NCBI RefSeq assembly: GCF_020711255.1
Contig: NZ_JAJFAW010000001.1
Location: 62,001-126,000, forward strand
DNA from: Hymenobacter plasmatis
Lineage (GTDB): Bacteria > Bacteroidota > Bacteroidia > Cytophagales > Hymenobacteraceae
DNA: 64,000 bases
Direction of reading: 5' to 3'
Numbering within the stretch: the first letter of the stretch is position 1; the number at the start of each line of letters is the position of its first letter. Below, in pieces: positions 49,790 through 57,555 of this stretch. The notes under the pieces are model-generated. The model worked only from the letters and a program-made list of their open reading frames with translations. It was not told the DNA's origin and did not search any database. Position numbers and translations under genes: made by a program.

Positions 49790-50455
49790 TTATACCGAGC
49801 GGCCTAACCGTTCCTGCTGCCGGAAAAGCAGGTAGGAATAGAGGTAGCAAAATGCCGCGGTGCCCAGTATCAGGCCCAGCATCGCCTTGTCTACCCAGGC
49901 CAGGGGTAGCACCAGGGCCAGGGCCGCCATGAGCAGCCCAGCCAGGCAGAAGAGAATGCCGCCCACGCGGTGCGTGCGGGCCCAGACGGAAGAACTTTCC
50001 AGCGTCCAGGGTGTGCGGATGCCCACAAAATAGTTGGGCTGCACCGTGGTGAGGTAGTTGCCCAGCAAGGTGAAAAACAGCCCAATAATAACCACCAGCC
50101 CCCGGCCCGACAGGGCACCGGGGTGCAGGGATACGTAGATGCAATAGCAGGCCAGCCCACTGATGAGCCCCACGATGGCCAGGCGCAGCTTCTGGAAATT
50201 GGCGGTGTCGGTGGCAATGCGGTGCTTGGGGTCGAGGCGCGGCAGCATGCTAAGCAGCACGGCCAAGCCCAGCGGCAAAGCCAGGGTAAGCAGCCAGAGG
50301 TGCTCGCGGCCGGTGTAGCCGTTGGGCTGGCCATCGAGCCCAAAGTGCGTGGGCACCTGGGCCGGCAGCGCCGCCCAAGCATACGCAAGGTAGGCGGTGG
50401 GCAAGACCAACGCCAGCAAAGTGAGCAGTTGCCAGAGAAGCAGGTTCTTTTTCAT
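49790..50455 (-). CDS. SdpI/DUF1648-family membrane protein
   Basis: The 221-residue protein has six or so membrane segments. The N-terminal DUF1648 signature reads LAYAWAALPAQVPTHFGLDGQPNG (in two blocks). The SdpI-type C-half reads GNYLTTVQPNYFVGIRTPWTLESSSVWARTHRVGG. In Bacillus, SdpI is an immunity protein against the SdpC toxin and also sequesters SdpR. Here it lies 38 bases after an SdpR-like repressor gene, forming an sdpRI-like unit, but no SdpC-like toxin gene is nearby. Confidence 0.87.
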   Translation of the reverse strand: MKKNLLLWQLLTLLALVLPTAYLAYAWAALPAQVPTHFGLDGQPNGYTGREHLWLLTLALPLGLAVLLSMLPRLDPKHRIATDTANFQKLRLAIVGLISGLACYCIYVSLHPGALSGRGLVVIIGLFFTLLGNYLTTVQPNYFVGIRTPWTLESSSVWARTHRVGGILFCLAGLLMAALALVLPLAWVDKAMLGLILGTAAFCYLYSYLLFRQQERLGRSV

Positions 50456-50493
50456 GGAAACGTTGGAATTTATGCGAAAGGTGAGAACACAGC

Positions 50494-50748
50494 TCAGGAT
50501 TTGAACTGGTAAAGCCAGCCCAACAGCTCGTCAAACACGGTCATGTTGAGGGTGTAGACCACGAACTGGCCTTGCTTCTGGCTGGTCACCAGCTCGGCTT
50601 GGCGTAGCAGGTCGAGGTGGTGGCTGATGGTGGGGGCGGAGAACTGGAACTGCTCGGCAATGGCGCCTGCCGTGGCCGGCCCGTTGCGCAGCCTCTCCAG
50701 AATAGCCCGCCGGGTAGGGTCGTTCAGGGCTTTGAAGAGGGCATTCAT
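50494..50748 (-). CDS. ArsR/SdpR-family autorepressor
   Basis: The 84-residue winged-helix protein opens ALFKALNDPTRRAILERLRNG, with recognition helix FSAPTISHHLDLLRQAEL and wing TSQKQGQFVVYTLNMTVFD. Absence of metal-binding cysteines and the adjacent SdpI gene indicate the SdpR subgroup, which represses its own operon. ATG 50748. No exact TAnnTTTG box was found upstream. Confidence 0.9.
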   Translation of the reverse strand: MNALFKALNDPTRRAILERLRNGPATAGAIAEQFQFSAPTISHHLDLLRQAELVTSQKQGQFVVYTLNMTVFDELLGWLYQFKS

Positions 50749-50793
50749 GGCTGTGTTTCAATGTTTAGGCAAATGTCTAAATAAAACGCGAAT

Positions 50794-50828
50794 AAAAAAG
50801 CGCGGCTCCCGCAAAAGGAGCCGCGCCA
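50794..50828 (-). terminator. Intrinsic terminator of the sigma-factor unit
   Basis: GCGCGGCTCC (50800-50809) pairs with GGAGCCGCGC (50817-50826). On the minus strand the stem is followed by TTTTTTATT. Confidence 0.9.
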
Positions 50829-50863
50829 CTAAAATAATTTTACAACGTCGCGGAGCAAAGGCG

Positions 50864-51247
50864 CTAAGCCGGTTGCTCCATTTTGGGTTCGGCCGCAGTT
50901 TCGGGCCGGCGCATCCAGCCCATGCCGCAGCGCTGCTGCATTTGCAGGCGGAATTTTTCGCGCTCTTCGGGGCTCAGGTTTTCGAGGCGGCCGGCCATGC
51001 GCTGCTGCCAGGCCTTGCGCCGCTGCGCCCAGGCACCGGGCCGTCCGCCTCCCCGGAAGCCGCCGAACAGAATGCGGCTCAGCACCAGCAGGCCCACCGT
51101 TTGGCCCAGGCCGATGGCCGGGCCGTGGAACAGCTCTGGCACCAGCCAGTTCCAGAGGTACTGCGTCAGGAATACGGCAGCAGTAAGAAACAGCGCCGCG
51201 AAGAGGAAAATGCGGAGGCCGCGGAGCAGCCAGAATTTACGGTCCAT
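50864..51247 (-). CDS. Membrane protein of unknown function downstream of a sigma factor
   Basis: The 127-residue protein has two membrane segments (FLFAALFLTAAVFLTQYLW, about 14-32; LGQTVGLLVLSRILFGGF, about 47-64). A glycine/arginine-rich linker and an amphipathic helix follow (WQQRMAGRLENLSPEEREKF), which resembles the Spy/CpxP-type EER pattern. It follows the sigma-factor gene by about 100 bases and shares its terminator, so it may modulate that sigma factor, but it has no recognisable zinc-binding or anti-sigma domain. I do not recognise the family. Confidence 0.75.
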   Translation of the reverse strand: MDRKFWLLRGLRIFLFAALFLTAAVFLTQYLWNWLVPELFHGPAIGLGQTVGLLVLSRILFGGFRGGGRPGAWAQRRKAWQQRMAGRLENLSPEEREKFRLQMQQRCGMGWMRRPETAAEPKMEQPA

Positions 51248-51349
51248 GATAAGTAGTGGTTCGTTGTTAGTTGTCTGTTGTTAGCTGCAGTTATATAGTT
51301 TTCAGGAAATTATATACAAGCCTGACAACGAGCAACTGACAACCAAGAA

Positions 51350-51961
51350 TTAATCGGTGAATAACTCGGTGTACAGTTTTTGCAGGCGTTTGCGCAGGTG
51401 CAGCACGGCGTAGTGCTTGCGCGAAATCAGGGTTTTGAGCGGTACGCCCGTTTCTTCCTCCATTTCCCGGAAGGTCTTGTCCTCTAGCTCGTGCCACACA
51501 AATACCTGGCGCTGGGCGGCCGGCAGCTCGGCCAGCGCATCGGTGAGAGCGTCCATGAGGGTTTCGCGCAGCAGCCGGTTTTCGGGCGAGTCGTCGGGAG
51601 CGGGCAGCAGGTCGGCCAGCAGAAGGCCTTCGCCGTCGTCGGAGGCTTCGGCCGCACCGAAGGCCGCCTCCAGGCTCACGGGGCGCTTGCGGCGGTACAG
51701 GTCGGTGATGCGGTTGCGGGCCACCCGAAAGAGCCAGGCCGCGGCCTGCTCCACGGGCTTGAGCAAGCGGTAGCTTTCCACGAGCTCGGCAAAGACGTCC
51801 TGCAGGAGGTCTTCGGCCTCGGCTTCGTCGGGGATGCGGCGCCGGATGAACTGCAGCAGCCGCGGCCGCTGCTGTCGCACGGCGTCGGCAATCTGGCGGT
51901 CTTGCTGCGAGGCCGACATCGGGGCGAGGGAGGAGGGGAGCGAAAGTGCCATGGTTTCCAT
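51350..51961 (-). CDS. ECF-type RNA polymerase sigma factor
   Basis: The 203-residue sigma-70-family protein has region 2 (LQFIRRRIPDEAEAEDLLQD, AAWLFRVARNRITDLYRRKR). An acidic linker of about 45 residues follows (longer than average), then region 4 (LAELPAAQRQVFVWHELEDK, FREMEEETGVPLKTLISRKH). ATG 51961 or 51952 could start it. It directs transcription of an unknown regulon. The downstream membrane protein is the only candidate regulator nearby. Confidence 0.9.
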   Translation of the reverse strand: METMALSLPSSLAPMSASQQDRQIADAVRQQRPRLLQFIRRRIPDEAEAEDLLQDVFAELVESYRLLKPVEQAAAWLFRVARNRITDLYRRKRPVSLEAAFGAAEASDDGEGLLLADLLPAPDDSPENRLLRETLMDALTDALAELPAAQRQVFVWHELEDKTFREMEEETGVPLKTLISRKHYAVLHLRKRLQKLYTELFTD

Positions 51962-52025
51962 TCTGAACAAGCAGACGCTGGCCCCCCGAAATTACTTTAA
52001 CTTTTTGTCGCCCGGACTTATTAGT

Positions 52026-52157
52026 CCGTCATGCTCATCTGGCGTCCGCGCAGCCGAAGCATCTCGCGTGCTTCAACTAAACAATATAGCTGCACCGATT
52101 AGATTACTGCCACAAGCGAGATGCTTCGGCTGCGCGGACGCCAGATGAGCATGACGG
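52026..52157. repeat. GTCATGC-type palindrome, copy 5 (42-base perfect arms)
   Basis: Arms 52026-52067 and 52116-52157 are exact reverse complements of 42 bases (CCGTCATGCTCATCTGGCGT...CGAAGCATCTCGC), with a 48-base AT-richer loop. This is the longest perfect stem of the family in the window. It lies between the sigma-factor gene start and nuoK. Confidence 0.93.
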
Positions 52158-52214
52158 TCCTATTGTTGAGGATGCCACACGCAAAATCACCCCGAATTTT
52201 CCATTTTTCAAGGA

Positions 52215-52222
52215 TACCTTTG
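52215..52222 (+). promoter_or_regulatory. Bacteroidota -7 box TACCTTTG of nuoK
   Basis: This exact match lies 41 bases before the nuoK ATG, implying that nuoKL is transcribed as its own unit. Confidence 0.65.
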
Positions 52223-52263
52223 CCGGCCGGCCGGCTGCACTGTTCTATCGCCGGCCCTTTCGC

Positions 52264-52608
52264 ATGGACCAAACCGTTTCCCAGACCATACCCGAAGTTA
52301 TCCGCACCGTTCCGCTGCAGTACTACGTCTTTTTCGCCTCGGCTTTGTTTGCCATCGGCGTGACGGGAGTGCTGGTGCGGCGCAACGCCATCATTATTTT
52401 CATGTGCGTGGAGCTGATGCTCAACGCCGTGAACATTCTGCTCACGGCCTTCTCGGCCTACCGCGCCGACCCCAACGGGCAGATTTTCGTGTTTTTCATC
52501 ATGGCCGTGGCCGCCGCCGAAGTCTCCGTGGGCCTGGGCATCATCGTCATGATTTACCGCAACTTCCAGACCACCGACGTCAACCTGCTCAGCCGGTTGA
52601 AGTGGTAG
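52264..52608 (+). CDS. nuoK: NADH-quinone oxidoreductase subunit K
   Basis: The 114-residue subunit has three helices: YYVFFASALFAIGVTGVLVR, AIIIFMCVELMLNAVNILLT (carrying the conserved proton-path glutamate) and VFFIMAVAAAEVSVGLGIIV (second glutamate). An N-terminal extension of about 18 residues is slightly longer than usual. It couples quinone reduction to proton transfer in complex I. nuoL follows after a 146-base gap with a repeat. No nuoJ is upstream. Confidence 0.95.
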   Translation: MDQTVSQTIPEVIRTVPLQYYVFFASALFAIGVTGVLVRRNAIIIFMCVELMLNAVNILLTAFSAYRADPNGQIFVFFIMAVAAAEVSVGLGIIVMIYRNFQTTDVNLLSRLKW

Positions 52609-52619
52609 AAGGGTGCCAT

Positions 52620-52742
52620 TTGTCATCCTGAGCATTCTGCGAATCAAGCAGAGACGAAGGACCTTATCATCCCTGCGCATTTCGGGCACTAAATTTTGAT
52701 GAAGGCAGCCGTGATAAGTTGCTTCCTTCGTCAGCATGACAA
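52620..52742. repeat. Imperfect inverted repeat TTGTCATCCTGAGC type
   Basis: The left arm (52620-52669: TTGTCATCCTGAGC..., GACGAAGGACCTTATCA) and right arm (52712-52742: TGATAAGTTGCTTCCTTCGT, CAGCATGACAA) pair imperfectly. It is related to the GTCATGC family but with a different core, and lies between nuoK and nuoL. Confidence 0.75.
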
Positions 52743-52754
52743 CGATTAAACACA

Positions 52755-54707
52755 ATGCAAGAAACCGTTATCCCTGGCGCCACCGCCCCTTATTCTACGT
52801 TTCTCTACGTCCTGATTCCGCTGCTGCCCTTCCTGGGCTTTTTGCTGAACGGCCTGCTCAACCGGAAGCTTTCCGGCACCGTGGCCGGCCTCATTGGCAG
52901 CGCCACCGTGCTGGGTTCCTTCCTCATCTCGCTGATGCTGTTCCTGAACTTTCAGTACCAGTACACCGTGGAGCTGTTCGACTGGATTACGGTGGGCTCG
53001 CTGCAAATCCCCTTCAGCTACCAGATAGACCAGCTCAGCCTCATCATGCTGCTGCTCGTGACGGGCGTGGGCTTCCTCATTCACGTGTACAGCATCGGCT
53101 ACATGCACCACGACGAGAACGTGGGCAAGTTCTTTAGCTTCCTGAACCTGTTCATCTTCAGCATGCTGCTGCTGGTGCTGGGCGCCAACTTCGTCATCCT
53201 CTTCATCGGCTGGGAGGGCGTAGGCTTGTGTTCCTACCTGCTCATCGGCTTCTGGAACAAGAACACCGCGTTCAACAACGCCGCCAAGAAAGCCTTCATC
53301 ATCAACCGCATCGGTGACTTGGGCTTCCTGCTCGGCATCTTCCTTATCTACCTCACCTTCAACTCGGTGCAGTACGCAGAGGTGTTCCAGAAGGCGAGCC
53401 TGGGCCAGTTCGGTACTTATGGAGTAGGCATCTGCACGGCCATCACGCTGTTACTCTTTGTAGGCGCGATGGGCAAATCAGCTCAATTGCCGCTCTACAC
53501 CTGGCTGCCCGATGCCATGGCCGGCCCCACGCCGGTATCGGCGCTTATCCACGCCGCAACCATGGTTACGGCCGGTATCTACATGGTGCTGCGGGCCAAC
53601 GTCTTGTTCACGCTCTCACCCGATACCCTGCAGGTAGTGGCCATTGTGGGTGCGGCTACTGCGTTATTTGCCGCCACCATCGGCTTGGCTCAGAACGACA
53701 TTAAGAAGGTGCTGGCCTACTCCACGGTTTCGCAGTTGGGCTACATGTTCCTGGCCCTGGGCGTGATGGGGTATTCCACGGCCCTGTTCCACGTGCTTAC
53801 CCACGCGTTTTTCAAGGCGCTGATGTTCCTCGGCGCCGGCTCCGTGATTCACGCCATGAGCAACGAGCAGGACCTGCGCCGCATGGGCGGCCTGCGCAAG
53901 GCGCTGCCCATTACCTTCCTGACCTTCCTTATCGGCTGCCTGGCCATCTCGGGCATTCCGCCGTTCTCGGGCTTCTTCTCGAAAGATGAAATCTTGAGCC
54001 ACGCCTTCGAGCACAACAAGGTGCTGTGGGTCATGGGCTTGCTCACGGCCTTCCTCACGGCGTTCTACATGTTCCGCCTGCTGTTCCTGGCCTTCTTCGG
54101 CGAGTTCCGCGGCACCGAGGAGCAGAAGCACCACCTGCACGAGTCGCCGGCGTCGATGACGCTGCCGCTCATTATTCTGGCTATTCTGGCAGCCGTGGGC
54201 GGCTTTATGGGCGCGCCTATGTTCACCGGCGGGCACCACTACCTGGCCGAGTACCTGGCCCCGATTTTCACTTACTCGCAACGCCTGATGCCGGCCGCGT
54301 TCAACACCGAGCCCGACCACAACACCGAGCTGATGCTCATGGGCCTGTCGGTGGCGGCTGGCCTGCTGGGCATCATCCTGGCGTATGTGCAGTACGTGGT
54401 GCGCGCCCAGCGCCCGGCCGCCGACGAGGCCCAGCGCTCGGCGCCCGAAAGCCTGGTGTACCACAAGTACTACATCGACGAGCTGTACAATACGCTGTTT
54501 ACCCGGCCCGTTATGGCGCTGTCTACCGGCTTGTATAAGTTCGTGGAAAACGGCATCATCAATCCCGTGGTCGGCGGGTTTGGGCGCGCGGTGAACGGCG
54601 GCGGTCAGTTGCTGCGCTACGTGCAAACCGGCGCTGTGGAAACCTATTTGATTCTGATGGTAATCGGCATTGTCCTGATTTTGGGGCTAAACTTCGGGCG
54701 GTTCTAA
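52755..54707 (+). CDS. nuoL: NADH-quinone oxidoreductase subunit L
   Basis: The 650-residue distal antiporter-like subunit shows FIGWEGVGLCSYLLIGFW (key glutamate), KKAFIINRIGDLGFLLGIFL, LYTWLPDAMAGPTPVSALIHAATMV (in two blocks), KKVLAYSTVSQLGYMFLALG and FFSKDEIL. The C-terminal part contains the lateral helix region and a final anchor (VETYLILMVIGIVLILGLNF). Cotranscription with nuoK is likely. nuoM and nuoN, normally next, are at 25.2-28.3 kb on the opposite strand. Confidence 0.96.
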   Translation: MQETVIPGATAPYSTFLYVLIPLLPFLGFLLNGLLNRKLSGTVAGLIGSATVLGSFLISLMLFLNFQYQYTVELFDWITVGSLQIPFSYQIDQLSLIMLLLVTGVGFLIHVYSIGYMHHDENVGKFFSFLNLFIFSMLLLVLGANFVILFIGWEGVGLCSYLLIGFWNKNTAFNNAAKKAFIINRIGDLGFLLGIFLIYLTFNSVQYAEVFQKASLGQFGTYGVGICTAITLLLFVGAMGKSAQLPLYTWLPDAMAGPTPVSALIHAATMVTAGIYMVLRANVLFTLSPDTLQVVAIVGAATALFAATIGLAQNDIKKVLAYSTVSQLGYMFLALGVMGYSTALFHVLTHAFFKALMFLGAGSVIHAMSNEQDLRRMGGLRKALPITFLTFLIGCLAISGIPPFSGFFSKDEILSHAFEHNKVLWVMGLLTAFLTAFYMFRLLFLAFFGEFRGTEEQKHHLHESPASMTLPLIILAILAAVGGFMGAPMFTGGHHYLAEYLAPIFTYSQRLMPAAFNTEPDHNTELMLMGLSVAAGLLGIILAYVQYVVRAQRPAADEAQRSAPESLVYHKYYIDELYNTLFTRPVMALSTGLYKFVENGIINPVVGGFGRAVNGGGQLLRYVQTGAVETYLILMVIGIVLILGLNFGRF

Positions 54708-54734
54708 CGCCCCGGTCTCTTCCGCTTCCCATGG

Positions 54735-54770
54735 ACAAAAGCCACCCGCAAAAGCAGGTGGCTTTTGTGC
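54735..54770 (+). terminator. Intrinsic terminator of nuoL
   Basis: AAAAGCCACC (54737-54746) pairs with GGTGGCTTTT (54758-54767). Confidence 0.85.
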
Positions 54771-54771
54771 T

Positions 54772-55028
54772 TAAAAGGCAGGGAATTAAAGCAGATAAAA
54801 TGGCCTAGTAGCGGGCCGTAGCGGGGCCAAAATCCTGCTAAGCCGATGCCGGGCCCAAGCCCGACGCATGCGGGCAAGGGTATTTCATTTTCAATATGTT
54901 CGGTGGTGGGGCTGGCGCCCGGAAGGCATTCGGGTAGCAACTTTTTTGGGTAGAAAGGGTATACCAGAATATCTGCCATTGGCTGGAAAGCGAATGGTGG
55001 AATACTCCCTCTTTCACACCCCATTATT
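54772..55028. other. Intergenic stretch ahead of the OmpA-family gene
   Basis: No coding remnant or exact -7 box was recognised. A short inverted stretch around CCGGGCCCAAGCCCG (54849-54863) is present. The promoter of the OmpA-type gene should lie here. Confidence 0.45.
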
Positions 55029-56639
55029 ATGCACCTAAAACCTCAACTCCTGCGCGGCCTCGCGCTGGGTGCGGTCTTGCTCGGCGTAGCTGCCCCGCAC
55101 ACGCAGGCCCAGACCCCCGATAGAAAAACAGCCCTCAGCGCCAACATTGGTTTGCTGCAGTACCACGGCAACATGGGCTCGGATTTTTGGAACCGCTCCG
55201 GCGTTGACCTCGAGGTTGGCGGCGGCGGTGCCATTTCCCGCTACCTCTCGCCTTCCTGGGACGCGGCCCTGCTGGGCTACTACGAAACGTACAAATTCAG
55301 CAGCCAGGTACGCGCCGGCGATAACTTCGAAGCGCGCGTGGGCATGGTTGACCTGGGCTTCAAGCTGAAGCTCAACAACGGCAAGATTCTCAAAGAAGAA
55401 TCCCGGATTCAGCCTTACCTGATGGCGGGCCCGGGCATGTTCCTCTCCAACACCTCGGGCCGGGCCAATGGCAAGGATTTCGGTGTCACCCAGATTCGCC
55501 GCCCCGAGCTGTTTGGCTTGGCCGGCATTCGCATCCGCCTCAGCGATGTGGTGTCGTTGGACCTGACCACCAGCCAGCACTACCCACTCACCGAACGCGT
55601 GGATAACCTGTACGGCAGCCCCGATGACAAGCTATATGACCGGTTCCTGCTGCACCAGGCTGGTATTACCGTAGCCCTGGGCCAGGCCAAGGATGAGGAT
55701 GGCGACGGTGTGTCTGACAAAAAAGACAAGTGCCCCGGCACCCCCAAAGGCGTAGCCGTAGACCCCAATGGCTGCCCGCTCGATAAAGACGGCGACGGTG
55801 TGCCCGACTACCAGGATAAGTGCCCCGACGTGAAAGGCGTAGCTGCTCTGCAGGGCTGCCCCGACCGCGACGGCGACGGCGTGACCGATGCCGACGACAA
55901 GTGCCCCGACACCCCCGGCAAGGCTGAGCTGCAAGGCTGCCCCGACGCCGACAACGACGGCGTAATTGACCAGAACGACAAGTGCCCCGACACCCCCGCC
56001 GGTGTGAAAGTAGACGCCAACGGCTGCCCCCTTGACCGCGACGGCGACGGTGTGCCCGACTACCAGGACCGCTGCCCCGACCGTGCCGGCCCCGCCTCCA
56101 ACAAAGGCTGCCCCGAGGTGAAAGCTGAGACCAAGAAGCGCCTGAAAGAGGCCACGAAGTTTATCAACTTCGAGTTCAACAAGGCCGTGCTGCTGCCCAG
56201 CTCGTACCCCACGTTGAAGGACCTGGCCGCCATCATGGCCGAGTACCCCGACTACACCATGAGCATCTCGGGCCATACCGACAGCAAAGGCAGCGACGAC
56301 TACAACCTGCGTCTGTCTTACGACCGTGCCGCTTCGGCCCGGGCGTACATGTTGAGCCAAGGTGTTCCGACTGACCGGATTGAATCGCGTGGCTACGGCG
56401 AAACCAAGCCCATTGCCGACAACGCTACCAAAGCCGGCCAGGCTCTGAACCGCCGCGTCGAGTTTGACCTCTACCTCACCGGCGACCCCAACGCCGCCGA
56501 AGTGAAGTACGGCCCAGCTCCGACCATCTCGGAACTGCAGAAAACGCCCGCTGGTCGGCCCACGGCCGGCAAGGCTCCCGTGAAAAAGGCACCTGCCAAG
56601 AAAGCTCCAGCCAAAAAGGCTCCCGTGAAGCGTAAGTAA
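55029..56639 (+). CDS. OmpA-family outer-membrane protein with thrombospondin type 3 repeats
   Basis: The 536-residue protein has a signal peptide (GLALGAVLLGVAAPHTQAQ) and an N-terminal beta-barrel (about 30-220). About five thrombospondin type 3 calcium-binding repeats follow (DEDGDGVSDKKDKCPGTP, DKDGDGVPDYQDKCPD, DADNDGVIDQNDKCPDTP; about 222-360). The OmpA peptidoglycan-binding domain comes next (about 370-485; INFEFNKAVLLPSSYPTLKD, ISGHTDSKGSDDYNLRLSYD, NRRVEF). It ends with a Lys/Ala/Pro tail of KKAPAKKAPAKK type (about 515-536), absent in most homologues. It links the outer membrane to the wall and is probably abundant. Confidence 0.93.
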   Translation: MHLKPQLLRGLALGAVLLGVAAPHTQAQTPDRKTALSANIGLLQYHGNMGSDFWNRSGVDLEVGGGGAISRYLSPSWDAALLGYYETYKFSSQVRAGDNFEARVGMVDLGFKLKLNNGKILKEESRIQPYLMAGPGMFLSNTSGRANGKDFGVTQIRRPELFGLAGIRIRLSDVVSLDLTTSQHYPLTERVDNLYGSPDDKLYDRFLLHQAGITVALGQAKDEDGDGVSDKKDKCPGTPKGVAVDPNGCPLDKDGDGVPDYQDKCPDVKGVAALQGCPDRDGDGVTDADDKCPDTPGKAELQGCPDADNDGVIDQNDKCPDTPAGVKVDANGCPLDRDGDGVPDYQDRCPDRAGPASNKGCPEVKAETKKRLKEATKFINFEFNKAVLLPSSYPTLKDLAAIMAEYPDYTMSISGHTDSKGSDDYNLRLSYDRAASARAYMLSQGVPTDRIESRGYGETKPIADNATKAGQALNRRVEFDLYLTGDPNAAEVKYGPAPTISELQKTPAGRPTAGKAPVKKAPAKKAPAKKAPVKRK

Positions 56640-56666
56640 GCCGCCCGCGCGGCAAGCGCTAAAGTG

Positions 56667-56702
56667 AAAAAGGCCCGCTCGATGAGAGCGGGCCTTTTTG
56701 CG
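56667..56702 (+). terminator. Intrinsic terminator of the OmpA-family gene
   Basis: AAAAAGGCCCGCTC (56667-56680) pairs with GAGCGGGCCTTTTT (56686-56699). Confidence 0.93.
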
Positions 56703-56769
56703 TTTGGAGGAGAACAAAGATTAAGAAGTTGAGCCAGTTAGCAAGTCGAATTAGCTCAACATTACATGC

Positions 56770-57489
56770 TTATACAAGGGCCAGCATTTGCCGGGCGTTG
56801 CCAATGGCCGAGGCGTCGATGTCGTTGTTGAAGTAGACGTAGGCTTCCTGCACCCCGGCCTGGTCCTGAATCGCGCTAGTGATGCGCCGCAGAAAACCCT
56901 CGTCGTAGGGCGAACGGTAGAGGTCGGGCACGCCGTGGAAGCGGTAGTAGAGCACGGGCGCGGTGGCCACCACGGCATCGGGCAGCTGCGGGTGGCTCTG
57001 GCCGCAAAAGATGACCTTGCGGCGGACCAACTCCTCGTGCACTTCCGGCCGCCACCAGCTGGGGTGACGGAACTCCAACACATTCAGAAAGGAAGGGTCG
57101 AGGCAGTCGAGGATGCGGGCCAGGCGGTCGGGGTCGTAAGCCAGCCGGGGCGGCAGCTGGAAAAGGATGGGGCCCAGCTTTTCGAGCAGGCCGCGGCCGG
57201 TGGTGTCGTAGAAGTCGCCGAGCTGCTGCTTTACGTTGTTGAACTGCTTGTAGTGCGTGATGAGCTGCGGCACTTTCACGGCAAAGCGGAAGTCGGCCGG
57301 GCTCTGCGCGTACCAGTTCTCCAGAAACGACAGCTTCGGAAACCGGTAAAAAGTCACGTTCAGCTCCAGGGTGCGAAAGTGCTGGCTGTAGTATTCAAAC
57401 CACAGCCGCATGGGCATTTTTTCGGGGTAGAAAGCGCCGCGCCAGTGGCGGTAGTGGTAGCCAGAGCAGCCGATGTGAAAGGTCGTCAT
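56770..57489 (-). CDS. DUF72 (YecE-like) protein, copy A
   Basis: The 239-residue TIM-barrel protein has the DUF72 landmarks IGCSGYHYRHWRGAFYPEKM, FRTLELNVTFYRFP, FRFAVKVPQLITHY, GPILFQLPP, LEFRHPSWW, YYRFHGVPDLYRSPY and VYFNNDIDASAIGNA. The family's biochemical function is not established; a nuclease or sugar-phosphate role has been guessed. Cytoplasmic. A close paralogue lies at 59239-59994, separated by one membrane-protein gene on the same strand. Confidence 0.93.
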   Translation of the reverse strand: MTTFHIGCSGYHYRHWRGAFYPEKMPMRLWFEYYSQHFRTLELNVTFYRFPKLSFLENWYAQSPADFRFAVKVPQLITHYKQFNNVKQQLGDFYDTTGRGLLEKLGPILFQLPPRLAYDPDRLARILDCLDPSFLNVLEFRHPSWWRPEVHEELVRRKVIFCGQSHPQLPDAVVATAPVLYYRFHGVPDLYRSPYDEGFLRRITSAIQDQAGVQEAYVYFNNDIDASAIGNARQMLALV

Positions 57490-57555
57490 GGTATTTACGA
57501 ACGGAGGAAACGCTAGTTCGTTGGGCTGGTAGGCGTGCGGTTTTTCGTGAGAGAA

